A DNA stretch of 64,000 nucleotides from Eubacteriaceae bacterium (GCA_902362805.1 CABIXY010000003.1:154860-218859), one strand, 5' to 3'; shown: positions 25,803-35,205, counted from the stretch's first letter. The notes: generated by a model not told the origin, from the letters alone. Made by a program: numbers and translations.

Positions 25803-25811
25803 CATATATTA
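25803..25811 (+). promoter_or_regulatory. Possible sigma-K/E-type -10 before the thioester protein
   Basis: CATATATTA fits CATAnnnTA; an AC lies at 25783-25784, 18 bp upstream. Weak alone, but the same pattern precedes all three genes of this cluster. Confidence 0.3.
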
Positions 25812-25857
25812 ATCTTGGAGAACTTTCTTCTAAAATAATATATAGGGAGGAATTATT

Positions 25858-27480
25858 GTGCTTGAAACAAGAGCTTTAAATATATCAAGGCCGTTTATCG
25901 TCTATAACGGCAATGATGTCAGTGGAACCGCAGGCGGCAATCCCAGCGTAGAAAGTTATTGCGCTTTGGATTACACTTCGGCATCACGATATCGTTTAAA
26001 AAGAGATGACCACAATCAGATATTTCAATTCTTTGGAAACCTTTTAGGCAGCCAAAATAAATTAGTGTACTGTTTGGATAAATTTGCTGATGGACCATAT
26101 AATGATGTTCCGTATGAAAGCAGACCGTTTGAAACCCTGTTTCCGGGGGCGACTGAACGTCAGAAGGAGATGTTCGGCTGGATTATGGCGAATGCCTTTC
26201 CTACTGTCAGTGCCAGTGAGACTTTCACCCTTGCAGGTGTGGATTCGACGGCAAGTCCTGTGCTGGATGATAATGATGCCTATGCGGCTGTACAAGTCGC
26301 TCTTTGGGTATTGCTGGGGCAGATTGCTTTAGACGAGGTATATTTTCTCGATTGTACGACAGGAGATCCTCATCCGAAATCTGACAGGATGAGGGCAACC
26401 GTGCTGGCGCTCCTCGATCTTGCAGGACAGTATGTAGATGCAGATGCAACTTTGCCAGAAGGTCTGAACTCGTCCATGGCATACTGCTGTGGAGGCTGCA
26501 CTTCCTTAAATTGTTGCAATCGAAGCATTTTACCGACATCTGGAAATGAGCCATACCTTGTCTTCCAGGGCTGCCCAAACGAAGTTCGCACAATATGCGG
26601 AAGATTATTAATCGGTCCATTCCGGATTCAGTCTGGTTTTGCAGGCCAGCCACAGATTGATCTGATACCATTTTGTGACTGCAATGGTGATTATTCATGG
26701 TCGTACATGGACTTTTGCGGAAATCCGATAGCTGATCCGGTTATTGGTCAGGAATTCTATATTGCACTGCGAATCCCTGGCAATTTTGCATGCTTCACTC
26801 TTACAGCATCATTTTCGGGGATAATTACCCGGGTCATTGCACTGGAGGCACAGAGCAACGTATTAAATTATCAGCCAATCGGCACGGCCTTTGACGACGA
26901 GCCAATTACATTGACCGCAGAGCTTTGTATCTGTGCAGCATATCCAGAATGCACAAGCGCTGGAATTGAGAATGGTCAGTTAGGCATCAACATTAACAAT
27001 AATAACAATAACAGCAATGACAATAACAACAATAACAATAACAATAACGATCCAACTGGTGGTATGGGTGGAGAGTTAAGACCATGCTTATGTATGCCGC
27101 CATACCCACCGTGTCCGCCGGAGCCACCATACCCGCCATACCCACCGTGTCCGCCGGAGCCACCATACCCGCCATATCCACCGTGTCCGCCGGAGCCACC
27201 ATACCCGCCATATCCACCGTGTCCGCCGGAGCCACCATGCCCGCCATATCCACCGTGCCCGCCGGAACCACCATGCCCGCCATATCCACCGTGTCCGCCG
27301 GAACCACCGTGCAAGCCAGAGCCGCCGTGTCGGCCAAAACCGCCATGCAAGCCAAAACCTTGTGGAATTACTTGCAGACCGAAGCCGATATGCAAGCCAG
27401 AACCACCAAAGCAGCAATGTAAGACGAAGCCGCTGCCATGTCGCTGCGCACCGGAGCCACCTAAAATTCGGTTAATTTAA
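25858..27480 (+). CDS. Thioester-domain (TIE/TQXA-like) protein with Asn-rich and Pro/Cys-rich tails
   Basis: A 540-residue protein starting with GTG after GGGAGGAATT. Residues 1-180 fit a thioester domain: VYCLDKF supplies the Cys and AAVQVALWVL the Gln in the expected (Y/F/L)C and hydrophobic-Q-x-x-hydrophobic-W motifs; these residues form an internal thioester that binds host or other surfaces. A Cys-rich middle domain (about 190-370) follows, then a poly-Asn linker, then repeats of PPYPPYPPCPPE and a Cys/Lys/Pro-rich end. There is no signal peptide and no LPXTG anchor. With the neighbouring collagen-like gene, this suggests assembly onto the spore surface from the mother cell. Confidence 0.75.
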   Translation: MLETRALNISRPFIVYNGNDVSGTAGGNPSVESYCALDYTSASRYRLKRDDHNQIFQFFGNLLGSQNKLVYCLDKFADGPYNDVPYESRPFETLFPGATERQKEMFGWIMANAFPTVSASETFTLAGVDSTASPVLDDNDAYAAVQVALWVLLGQIALDEVYFLDCTTGDPHPKSDRMRATVLALLDLAGQYVDADATLPEGLNSSMAYCCGGCTSLNCCNRSILPTSGNEPYLVFQGCPNEVRTICGRLLIGPFRIQSGFAGQPQIDLIPFCDCNGDYSWSYMDFCGNPIADPVIGQEFYIALRIPGNFACFTLTASFSGIITRVIALEAQSNVLNYQPIGTAFDDEPITLTAELCICAAYPECTSAGIENGQLGININNNNNNSNDNNNNNNNNNDPTGGMGGELRPCLCMPPYPPCPPEPPYPPYPPCPPEPPYPPYPPCPPEPPYPPYPPCPPEPPCPPYPPCPPEPPCPPYPPCPPEPPCKPEPPCRPKPPCKPKPCGITCRPKPICKPEPPKQQCKTKPLPCRCAPEPPKIRLI

Positions 27481-27837
27481 ACTATAATGCAAAAACAATG
27501 TGAATGAAAAGCGGCAGTTTATATCATAAGGTATGAAGTGGCCTGATAAGTTGGACTTTATAGCGAAGTAGTTTCTGCTACTTCGCTATTCTTTACTGCT
27601 GCTGAGATATTGATAGCCGCCGGCTTCTGACTGATATGGCAGTACAATCTTTGGCTTCCGTTCAGTCACATAGTTCCTTAGGGAAAACAAGAACTGATGT
27701 CATGCTTTGAAATTTGTTAGGTAATTCACCAATCTATTTTGCTTGTGGAGAGATTCTACATATGATAAAATAAAAGCTAGAATAAACTCAGCCGGTTTTA
27801 TATTATTTGTTGTGGGTGGATTGGCAGGTGTGTTAAG
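27481..27837. other. Intergenic region with terminator
   Basis: Apart from the terminator at 27560-27589 and a CATATGATA motif at 27759-27767 in front of the next gene, I see nothing distinctive. Confidence 0.6.
27560..27589 (+). terminator. Rho-independent terminator after the thioester gene
   Basis: ATAGCGAAGTAG (27560-27571) and CTACTTCGCTAT (27578-27589) form a perfect 12-bp stem, with a T-rich stretch after. Confidence 0.8.
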
Positions 27838-29781
27838 TTGGAATGGAATATTGCTGCGGAATGTATTTCTTTGGTGATGCTGGGAATTATCTGGGTCTAT
27901 GCCCGCAAGGGCAGTCGTCTCCCCTCATTGAAGAATAGGATATTTCAATGGTGTGTTATGGTGACTTTCAGTGCGATTTTCACCAATATTTTGTCTACCG
28001 TTATGATCTATAACTACGTCCGGATTCCCATGTGGTCGACTCTGGTCGTAACAATGATTTATTTTGTTTTGACGCCGCTCATGGGATTGGCGTATTTTCT
28101 TTACACGCTTTCCGTTATTTACACGGATAGCAGTCAGATCAGGAGAATTGTCAGTGTTGGAATCATTCCCGGTGCAGTTTATACACTGGTGATATTGAGC
28201 AATCCGTTTACCAATTGGATATTTGACCTCAATATGAATGACGGATATATCAGAGGTCCTTTCATATCAGTCACGTATCTTGTCTTCTATGCTTATTGCA
28301 TCGCAAGCATTGTTTTCACATTTGCCAATCGCAGACAGATTGATAGAGAAATTTATAGAATTCTTGCAGCTTTTCCTGTTCTTGCCGTAGCTGTCATCAT
28401 TGTACAGCAAGTTTACCCTAGTGTCATCCTCTCTGGGTCAGCAGCGACCTGTGCGCTTTTGATTATCTACCTGCACTTGCAAAACAGACAGATTTCTATA
28501 GACTATTTGACCAATGTACCTAACAGACAGGAACTGTTGGATATGCTGGGACTGGTGCTGAAGAAGACGCCAAAAAAAACATTTGTCCTGGCTGTCGTCT
28601 CGCTGAGGGACTTCAGGCAGATTAATAACGCCTGTGGACAGCAAAAGGGTGATGAATTTTTGAAGGCTATGTGCCAATTCCTTCAAAAAACTCATGGTGG
28701 CAGTAACGTCTATCGCTTCAGCGGCGACGAATTTGCGCTGCTTTTTACCCAAGAGGATGAAACGCAGATAAAAAAATGCGTGGAGACTATACAAGAACGT
28801 ATGGAACAGCCGTGGCAGATAGATGAATTCCATTTCAAACTCAATGTGGTGATCGGTGTCGTGCAGTATTCTGGTGAAGGAGAGTCGCTTGAGAAATTAA
28901 TAAACTCCATCGAATATGCGGTTTCACAGGCGAAGTCCGGCAAATGCGGCCAAATTTGTTACTGCAATAAAGAGATGTTAGAAAGTTTGGAGCGCAGACG
29001 CAAGGTTATCCGCATCTTAAAAGAAAAATTGGAAGATGAGAGTTTTCAAATGTATTACCAACCGATTTATTCGGTCAGAAGTGGCCAGTTTTATTATGCA
29101 GAATCTCTGATGAGAATACCCGATTCCCCTATAGGGCCTATTTATCCATCGGAATTTATTCCTATAGCAGAAGAAACAGGCCTTATCATAAATATTACAT
29201 ATGTCATTTTAAACAAAGTCTGCAAATTCATTAATTGTTTGATGAGCAAAGGAATTTACATAGGATCTATTCATGTGAATTTTTCGGCCATGCAATTCTC
29301 GCAGCCGAACCTGGCGGAGCGGGTGCTTGCAATTATAGAGGCAAATGGGACACCGCCATCAGCCATAAAAATTGAGTTTACAGAAAGCACTCTGGCAGAA
29401 AATCCACAGCTGGTCACTGATTTTGCCCTGAAGATGAAAGCCCACGGAATCAAGATGGGTCTGGATGATTTCGGCACCGGATATTCCAATATTGCCACGG
29501 TGATCAATATCCCTTTTGGTACTGTGAAGCTGGACAAGAGTTTAGTTTGGGTCTCCATGAAGAATGAAAATTCTGCCCTGGCTGTCAGAAATTTGACACG
29601 GACGTTTAAAGAACTGGGGATGAAGGTGGTAGCCGAAGGTGTAGAAACCGAAGAGCAGAGAAAGCTGGTCGTTGATTTTGGCGTGGATCAGATACAGGGC
29701 TTTTATTACGCAAAGCCGATGCCAGAGGTGGAGATGGAAACCTTCATGCTTGCACAAAGTAAGAAGGAACAGCGATGCTAG
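27838..29781 (+). CDS. Membrane-bound GGDEF-EAL cyclic-di-GMP protein
   Basis: A 647-residue protein. Seven or so hydrophobic helices occupy residues 5-215, like a 7TM sensor. The GGDEF domain (220-375) has FSGDEF at the active site, one change from GGDEF, so activity is possible. The EAL domain (390-640) has ESLMRI in place of EALLR but keeps NFSAMQF, FTEST, DDFGTGYS, VKLDKSLV, EGVET and QGFYYAKPMP. The start is uncertain: TTG 27838 begins the longest frame; ATG 27877 is an alternative inside the first helix. It overlaps the convergent hydrolase gene by 4 bp. Confidence 0.88.
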   Translation: MEWNIAAECISLVMLGIIWVYARKGSRLPSLKNRIFQWCVMVTFSAIFTNILSTVMIYNYVRIPMWSTLVVTMIYFVLTPLMGLAYFLYTLSVIYTDSSQIRRIVSVGIIPGAVYTLVILSNPFTNWIFDLNMNDGYIRGPFISVTYLVFYAYCIASIVFTFANRRQIDREIYRILAAFPVLAVAVIIVQQVYPSVILSGSAATCALLIIYLHLQNRQISIDYLTNVPNRQELLDMLGLVLKKTPKKTFVLAVVSLRDFRQINNACGQQKGDEFLKAMCQFLQKTHGGSNVYRFSGDEFALLFTQEDETQIKKCVETIQERMEQPWQIDEFHFKLNVVIGVVQYSGEGESLEKLINSIEYAVSQAKSGKCGQICYCNKEMLESLERRRKVIRILKEKLEDESFQMYYQPIYSVRSGQFYYAESLMRIPDSPIGPIYPSEFIPIAEETGLIINITYVILNKVCKFINCLMSKGIYIGSIHVNFSAMQFSQPNLAERVLAIIEANGTPPSAIKIEFTESTLAENPQLVTDFALKMKAHGIKMGLDDFGTGYSNIATVINIPFGTVKLDKSLVWVSMKNENSALAVRNLTRTFKELGMKVVAEGVETEEQRKLVVDFGVDQIQGFYYAKPMPEVEMETFMLAQSKKEQRC

Positions 29782-30776
29782 CTGTTCCAATTATCAAAGG
29801 AGATCGGCCTGACCAATTTGCCGAAGGTGAGAATTTCCGATTTGGATTCCATCTTCTCTGGTAATTTCGCCGATACGATTTGACTGTTATGATAAGTTTT
29901 GAAAAAATATTCTTTTGACGAAAGATCAATGAAAGCAGTGTACTGTGTGTAATCGGCAGCATCACGACTGGTGATTACAGTGCCTTTTGGAATGCTGACA
30001 TTCTCCATAATATGAAAACAAGTAACAATCGCCTCTTCTTGATTTGTCGGAAGGGGCGTATGACTTTTTAGAAAAGCTGTTCTCACAAATCTGGCGGGAG
30101 GGGCAAAATCTCCAGGCAGTCCTGTCATGCCAGCGCCCTGCCCAAAAGGAGTCAGCTTTACTGAATTCCATTCTGCTTCTTGCTGCTGCGTGACGGCGGT
30201 CCCCAAGTAGTTGCGCAGGTTCGTCATCTGCCATCTGAAGTCGGGACTGTTGGCCAGGACGCCGATGGGATTATCCAGCAGATGCAGCCCGTCTGCCGTC
30301 TTTTCTACAACCATGCATTTTCCGCTGTGATCGGCTATAATCCAATGAAGGGGTGCGATAGAATTGGTGACCGCGTCCTTGACACCGACAATTTGAATAG
30401 TAGACAGCATGGCTTGCGCATCTTCCACAGAGGCACATTCGCTTAATAAAAAATTGACTAGTTCTAAAGCGGTCATCGTAACCTTCGACGGATCTATCGC
30501 ATCGATATCGTCGTAATGGGCGTAACCGGGGAAATAGAGGGCAGCAGCAGCGAATCCCATCTCGTTGACGCCGTCGGCAAAGATGATTGGGGAAATATCC
30601 TGCCCAATCCCCATGAAACTGTATTGGGTGCGAATCCTATGCGTTTCCAATAGATTGTTCCATTCAAAGTCCTTTGGGATGACGAACAGTTCGGGATCAA
30701 GCGGATAAGAAAAATCCATCGTCCGACCAAAATAAGTATCTCCGTGAAGTGACTGCATGCTCATTGCGGTGCACAT
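29778..30776 (-). CDS. Choloylglycine hydrolase family linear amidase (bile salt hydrolase/penicillin acylase type)
   Basis: A 332-residue N-terminal nucleophile hydrolase. After Met removal Cys2 (MCTAMS) becomes the nucleophile; GRTMDFSY gives the conserved Arg and Asp, NEMGFAAAALYFPGYA the conserved Asn region, and NPIGVLANSPDF the second Asn region. Members hydrolyse conjugated bile salts, penicillin V or acyl-homoserine lactones; which one applies cannot be judged by eye, since ANSP replaces the TNNP familiar from bile salt hydrolases. No signal peptide, so probably cytosolic. AGGAGG lies before the start. Confidence 0.88.
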   Translation of the reverse strand: MCTAMSMQSLHGDTYFGRTMDFSYPLDPELFVIPKDFEWNNLLETHRIRTQYSFMGIGQDISPIIFADGVNEMGFAAAALYFPGYAHYDDIDAIDPSKVTMTALELVNFLLSECASVEDAQAMLSTIQIVGVKDAVTNSIAPLHWIIADHSGKCMVVEKTADGLHLLDNPIGVLANSPDFRWQMTNLRNYLGTAVTQQQEAEWNSVKLTPFGQGAGMTGLPGDFAPPARFVRTAFLKSHTPLPTNQEEAIVTCFHIMENVSIPKGTVITSRDAADYTQYTAFIDLSSKEYFFKTYHNSQIVSAKLPEKMESKSEILTFGKLVRPISFDNWNS

Positions 30777-31059
30777 ATTAGAATCCTCCTTTAAATAGGT
30801 ACTATTATCGTATGATATCTATGTATATTCCAGGCGGCGGCAGAATATTTGAGAATTTCATTCCTCTTACTATTTGATATCACTAGAAAAAACAAATATC
30901 AAAAAGTAGAACGGAGCAAAAAAGAGCGATATCAGGCATAGGAATAGAGCTTAAGCGTATGTACATATATTTTGGACAAGTAAAATAGTTCAAACTAGAT
31001 CTGGTATTTTGCAGTCATTTTGATTACAATGTTTACAAAATGAACAAAGGAGAAAAATA

Positions 31060-31812
31060 ATGGATTACATTAAGACAGGTGAGGAATTAAGACAGATCAG
31101 AAAAGATAGAGGGTTTTCACAAGAGAAACTTGCAGAACTAGCGGAAGTAAGCATTAGTACAATCAGGCGGTTGGAGAGAGGGACCCGCTCATCTTTTAAT
31201 TTAAAGACTGTAGAACTTGTAGCTAACGTACTAGGTATTCAAGTATACTCATTGTTCGCTAAAAATGAGTTTAGAGCATTATTGCAGGGTGTACTTGAAG
31301 AAGAATTTCGATCTAACGAAGAATTAGAAGAAGAAGTCGATTGGCGTGTGCAAATACAAATTTTGTTTTTTCCTAATACGGAATACTTGTCAGAATACCC
31401 AATTCGGACATTATTGGAGTTTCTTGTATATTTGCCATTGATGAACTGGTTTAGGCTGATTAACATGTTAACGTATCGAATCAATGGTGATATGAGTTCT
31501 AACGGTTGTTATGTTTGTGAAATTCTTAAATCTCTTTATGATGAAATTCCAGACAATGAGGCGAAGTATTTTGCAGATGTTATAAGTGAAAAACTGAAAT
31601 ACAAATTCCAATATAATCAATATGCTGATAGTCAAGAAATGACAGAGTATATTAAAGAACATACTCAACGAGAACTTTCTGAGAAGTATTCGGTTGGGAG
31701 GAAAAAATATCATGACAGACTCAAGTATCTATCGGAGATGGCAAATACATTAGAGAATTTGATTGGCCTTGGAGGTATGAAAGAGCCATATGGGGTCCTG
31801 TGGTGGCTCTAA
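31060..31812 (+). CDS. XRE-family transcriptional regulator
   Basis: A 250-residue protein with an N-terminal HTH (residues 8-65): LRQIRKDRGFSQEKLAELAEVSISTIRRLERG. The remaining 180 residues are helical, charged and unrecognised. AAAGGAG precedes ATG 31060. Its base composition is more AT-rich than its neighbours. It may be a stand-alone regulator; no target is evident. Confidence 0.85.
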   Translation: MDYIKTGEELRQIRKDRGFSQEKLAELAEVSISTIRRLERGTRSSFNLKTVELVANVLGIQVYSLFAKNEFRALLQGVLEEEFRSNEELEEEVDWRVQIQILFFPNTEYLSEYPIRTLLEFLVYLPLMNWFRLINMLTYRINGDMSSNGCYVCEILKSLYDEIPDNEAKYFADVISEKLKYKFQYNQYADSQEMTEYIKEHTQRELSEKYSVGRKKYHDRLKYLSEMANTLENLIGLGGMKEPYGVLWWL

Positions 31813-31866
31813 TTAGATCTTTGTGATACAATAAAACTAGTTTATGATTTGAGAAGGAGCAGAGGC

Positions 31867-33048
31867 ATGAAATACGATTTTGAAACAATGATAGACAGAC
31901 GGGGAACGAACTCACTGAAATGGAATGTGGGAGAAAATGAGCTGCCGATGTGGGTGGCGGATATGGATTTTCAGACGGCCCCGGAGATTATAGAAGCACT
32001 GAGAGAAAAGGTTTGTCACGGGATTTTTGGGTATACTATTATACCGAATGCTTGGCATGAAGCAATCATGGGATGGTGGAGAACGCGTCACAATTTTGAG
32101 ATAAAAAAAGAGTGGCTGCGATTTTGTACGGGAGTCATTCCGGCAATTGACTGTGCAATCAGAGCGCTGACCAACCCTGGGGAGAAGATTTTGATGCTGA
32201 CGCCTATCTATAACCACTTTTTTATCTCCATTGAGGAAAATGAGAGGGAAGCTGTGGAGTGCCAGCTGGAGTACGACGGCAGCAAATACTGGATTAATTA
32301 TGTGGACTTAGAAGCAAAGCTGGCAGATCCGAAGACGCCGCTGATGATTCTCAGCAACCCTCACAACCCAACAGGAAACATATGGGACAAAGAAACCCTG
32401 GCCAGGATCGGAGAACTCTGCCGGAAACATCAGGTGACAGTGATTGCTGATGAGATTCACTGCGACCTTACAGATCCTGGATATGCGTATACACCTTTTG
32501 CCTCTGTATCGGAGACTTGTGCCCATAACAGCATCACCTGTATTGCGCCGACCAAAGCTTTTAACATTGCAGGCCTGCAGACTGCCGCAGTGGTCGTGCC
32601 TGCAGAGGGCCTGAGAGAAAAAGTCCAAAAGGCTCTGGAAATGGGAGACTCCGCAGAACCAAGTGCTTTTGCCATCGACGCTGCAGTGGCAGCCTTTACG
32701 AAAGGAGCACCTTGGCTTGATGCACTCCGTGCACATATTTTCCAGAATAAACAACTGGCAGGTCGGTTTATCGCGGAAAACATACCAGAAGTGAGCGTGG
32801 TTTCATCTCATGCCACCTATTTAATATGGCTGGATTTTAGCGAAATTACAGACGATTCAACAAAGCTCTGCCAACGGATTCGTGAAGAGACGGGGTTATA
32901 TATGAATATAGGTGAAATTTATGGAGGCAATGGTGGACAGTTTGCCCGCCTCAATGTGGCTTGCCAGAGTGAACGCCTGAAAGACGGTCTTGCAAGACTG
33001 GCGAAGGGCATTCAATTATATAAAGGACAGAAGGGGGAACGTGAATGA
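31867..33048 (+). CDS. MalY/PatB-type aminotransferase (cystathionine beta-lyase)
   Basis: A 393-residue PLP enzyme. MalY/PatB signatures include the N-terminal FETMIDRRGTNSLKWN, ELPMWVADMDF, GIFGYT, NPHNPTGN, ADEIHCDL and the PLP lysine in TKAFNIAGLQ. The family cleaves C-S bonds of cystathionine or cysteine conjugates. ATG 31867 is preferred over the upstream frame start because GAAGGAG precedes it. The HAD gene overlaps its 3' end by 4 bp, so they are co-translated. Confidence 0.9.
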   Translation: MKYDFETMIDRRGTNSLKWNVGENELPMWVADMDFQTAPEIIEALREKVCHGIFGYTIIPNAWHEAIMGWWRTRHNFEIKKEWLRFCTGVIPAIDCAIRALTNPGEKILMLTPIYNHFFISIEENEREAVECQLEYDGSKYWINYVDLEAKLADPKTPLMILSNPHNPTGNIWDKETLARIGELCRKHQVTVIADEIHCDLTDPGYAYTPFASVSETCAHNSITCIAPTKAFNIAGLQTAAVVVPAEGLREKVQKALEMGDSAEPSAFAIDAAVAAFTKGAPWLDALRAHIFQNKQLAGRFIAENIPEVSVVSSHATYLIWLDFSEITDDSTKLCQRIREETGLYMNIGEIYGGNGGQFARLNVACQSERLKDGLARLAKGIQLYKGQKGERE

Positions 33049-33695
33049 TAAAAGGAATTATTTTTGATATGGACGGGCTGATTTTTGACTCAGAGCGGGT
33101 CGTGCAGAGAGCCTGGGCTGAAATTGGAGAGGAATATGGTTATCCAGGCATGGGAGATCAGATTTATCATACAGTAGGTTTCAATCGCCAGCGTCGAGAG
33201 ATCTATTTCAAAAGTGTCTACGGACAGGACTTTCCTCATGACCGCTTTGTGGATAAAACGAGAGAAATCTTTTCCAGAATTGTAGATACAGAAGGTCTGC
33301 CTATGAAGGCAGGCGCTGAGGAAGTGCTAAAACTTGCTAAGGAAAAGAGACTTCGCGTCGGATTGGCCACATCATCTTCTAGCGATTACGCCATCCATGA
33401 GCTGACGACGGCAGGCATTTACGAATATTTTGACGGCTTTGTCTTTGGCAATATGGTGACGAAGAGCAAACCTGATCCGGAAATTTACTTAAAGGCCTGT
33501 GAGGCTGTCGGTATCAAAGCTGAGGAAGGGCTGGCTCTGGAAGATGCGCCTTCGGGGGTGGAGTCAGCTTCTCGTGCAGGACTTCGCGTCATCATGGTGC
33601 CGGATTTGGTACAACCAGAGCCAGAAATCCGCGCAAAGGCGTGGAAGGTAGTTGACAGTTTAGAGGAAGTCATTCCTCTGTTGGAACGGCAATAA
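33045..33695 (+). CDS. HAD-superfamily hydrolase, beta-phosphoglucomutase-like
   Basis: A 216-residue phosphatase/mutase-type protein. Motif I is FDMDGLIFDSE, motif II LATSSSSDY, motif III with K in TKSKPDPEIY, and motif IV ALEDAPSGVESA. A helical cap lies at residues 16-85. The substrate is not predictable. ATG 33045 overlaps the aminotransferase stop. Confidence 0.9.
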   Translation: MIKGIIFDMDGLIFDSERVVQRAWAEIGEEYGYPGMGDQIYHTVGFNRQRREIYFKSVYGQDFPHDRFVDKTREIFSRIVDTEGLPMKAGAEEVLKLAKEKRLRVGLATSSSSDYAIHELTTAGIYEYFDGFVFGNMVTKSKPDPEIYLKACEAVGIKAEEGLALEDAPSGVESASRAGLRVIMVPDLVQPEPEIRAKAWKVVDSLEEVIPLLERQ

Positions 33696-33704
33696 GGAGG
33701 TCTC

Positions 33705-34577
33705 ATGCACAAAGTAAAGGCGAAAGGAATATTATCGGCGAGCAACGGAATGAATCTCTATCGAGGCTGTACCCATGGCTGTATTTACTGTGACTCCAGA
33801 AGCAAATGCTATCAGATGGATCATGACTTTGAGGACATCGAAGTGAAAGAAAATGCACCGGAACTACTTGCTGACGCCCTGAGCCGTAAGCGGAAAAAGT
33901 GTATGATTGGCACCGGTTCCATGACAGATCCCTACCTTCATCTGGAACAGCATCTGAGACTGACTCGCAGATGTATTGAAATCATCGGGCAGATGGGTTT
34001 TGGTCTCAGCATCTTGACGAAATCCACTGGCATTCTGCGTGACTTAGATCTATTAAAACAGATTCACCAGCGCTCAAAGTGTGTAGTCCAGATGACCTTG
34101 ACCACTTTTGATGAGGAATTGTGCAAGGTACTGGAACCTGGCGTATCGACCACGCGGGAACGGGTTGAGGCATTAAAAATTTTTCGTGATAACGGAATCC
34201 CGACGGTGGTTTGGTTGTGCCCGTTCCTGCCCTTTATCAACGATACGGAGGAAAACATCAGAGGACTGCTTGATTACTGTGTCGAAGCAAAAGTAAAGGG
34301 CATTCTTTGCTATGGCATCGGTCTCACGCTGCGTGATGGCAATCGGGAGTATTTTTATCAAAAATTGGACCAACATTTTCCCGGCCTGAAGGAAAAGTAT
34401 ATGGCGGCTTACAGAAATGCCTATGAGCTTGTAAGCCCTAATCACGAGCCTTTGATGAAGCTGGTGAGAGACACCTGCAGAGAAAATGATATCCTCTTTG
34501 ATATGGATCAGATATGGAATTATTTGTGCGAATTTGATCAAACCTCAGAGCAGTTAACTTTTGATGATTTTTGGTAA
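33705..34577 (+). CDS. SPL-family radical SAM protein
   Basis: A 290-residue radical SAM enzyme. The cluster motif is CTHGCIYC (C-x3-C-x2-C) near residue 22, followed by DSRSKCY. MIGTGSMTDPY, ILTKSTGILRD and WLCPFLPFINDTEENI match the Rv2578c/SPL-like family. The function is unknown; it is not the photoproduct lyase itself, which is encoded at 18130-19125. AAGGAGG lies before ATG 33705, 9 bp after the HAD gene, probably the same operon. Confidence 0.85.
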   Translation: MHKVKAKGILSASNGMNLYRGCTHGCIYCDSRSKCYQMDHDFEDIEVKENAPELLADALSRKRKKCMIGTGSMTDPYLHLEQHLRLTRRCIEIIGQMGFGLSILTKSTGILRDLDLLKQIHQRSKCVVQMTLTTFDEELCKVLEPGVSTTRERVEALKIFRDNGIPTVVWLCPFLPFINDTEENIRGLLDYCVEAKVKGILCYGIGLTLRDGNREYFYQKLDQHFPGLKEKYMAAYRNAYELVSPNHEPLMKLVRDTCRENDILFDMDQIWNYLCEFDQTSEQLTFDDFW

Positions 34578-34587
34578 AATAAACTGC

Positions 34588-34616
34588 TTTACATCTGCGG
34601 AAAGATGTGCTAAAAT
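34588..34616 (+). promoter_or_regulatory. Sigma-A promoter of the first cold-shock gene
   Basis: TTTACA (34588-34593), 17-bp spacer, TAAAAT (34611-34616). The same layout precedes the second copy. Confidence 0.75.
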
Positions 34617-34620
34617 AAAA

Positions 34621-34696
34621 AAGTAATCAATAGAGAATCTGAACCTGGCCTAGCATGTAAGTCGTTTTTCTGGATTTACATTGAGGTCAGTTTTTT
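34621..34696 (+). promoter_or_regulatory. Cold-shock leader with terminator-like hairpin (copy 1)
   Basis: Shortly after the likely start comes AAGTAATCAATAGAG, then ATCTGAACCTG, shared with copy 2. TGGCCT (34646-34651) pairs with AGGTCA (34684-34689, one G-U), and ATGTAA (34655-34660) with TTACAT (34676-34681); GTTTTTT follows. This is a terminator-like structure 44 bp before the start codon, so transcription may be attenuated. Confidence 0.65.
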
Positions 34697-34739
34697 ATTT
34701 CTGAAGCGTTGATACAAATATTAAAATGGAGGTACTGAT

Positions 34740-34952
34740 ATGAACACAGGTACAGTAAAATGGTTTAATTCCGAAAAAGGCTTTGGCTTTATCAAAAACG
34801 ACAATGGTGGAGAAGATGTATTCGTACATTTCTCAGCAATCCAGTCAGAAGGATTCAAGAGCTTAGAAGAAGGACAGAAGGTAACTTTCGATATCGAAAG
34901 CGATCCAAGAAACAGCAGCAAATTGAGAGCAGCCAACGTGCAGGCTTGCTAA
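34740..34952 (+). CDS. Cold-shock protein (CspA family)
   Basis: A 70-residue single cold-shock domain. RNP1 is KGFGFIKND and RNP2 is DVFVHFSAI; these bind single-stranded RNA/DNA and act as RNA chaperones. ATGGAGG precedes ATG 34740. A near-identical paralogue follows at 35323 with matching promoter, leader and 3' region, a clear tandem duplication. Confidence 0.95.
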   Translation: MNTGTVKWFNSEKGFGFIKNDNGGEDVFVHFSAIQSEGFKSLEEGQKVTFDIESDPRNSSKLRAANVQAC

Positions 34953-35051
34953 TTTCTGCAAAATAGGTAGTTTGTTATTAAAAATATGGTTTTCAGTACG
35001 AGGTTCTAAACATCCATTTGAATAATTTGTATTTGTAATAAGCACCATCTA

Positions 35052-35084
35052 TGCGGCATCTGTAATAACAGATGCCGCATTTTT
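35052..35084 (+). terminator. Rho-independent terminator of csp copy 1
   Basis: TGCGGCATCTGT (35052-35063) and ACAGATGCCGCA (35068-35079) form a perfect stem, followed by TTTTT. Confidence 0.9.
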
Positions 35085-35172
35085 ATACCATAGGAAATAT
35101 CGTCCGCAGGACTAGCTGTGTCAGCAATTTAGAAAAACTAATTATTATTTTTAAATATTTTTAAAATTATGC

Positions 35173-35201
35173 TTTACATTTGCTTGGAGGTGTGCTATTA
35201 T
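35173..35201 (+). promoter_or_regulatory. Sigma-A promoter of the second cold-shock gene
   Basis: TTTACA (35173-35178), 17-bp spacer, TATTAT (35196-35201). Confidence 0.75.
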
Positions 35202-35205
35202 AAGA

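Larger units (their letters stand above)
25491..25857. other. Intergenic region with terminator and possible promoter
   Basis: It holds the terminator at 25544-25577 and a CATATATTA promoter-like motif at 25803-25811. No coding frame or other repeat was seen. Confidence 0.6.

Noticed and set aside
26976..27395. Gly/His-rich minus-strand frame opposite the Pro/Cys tail
   Set aside because: Produced by the reverse complement of the CCG/CCA repeat in the thioester gene; no independent support.
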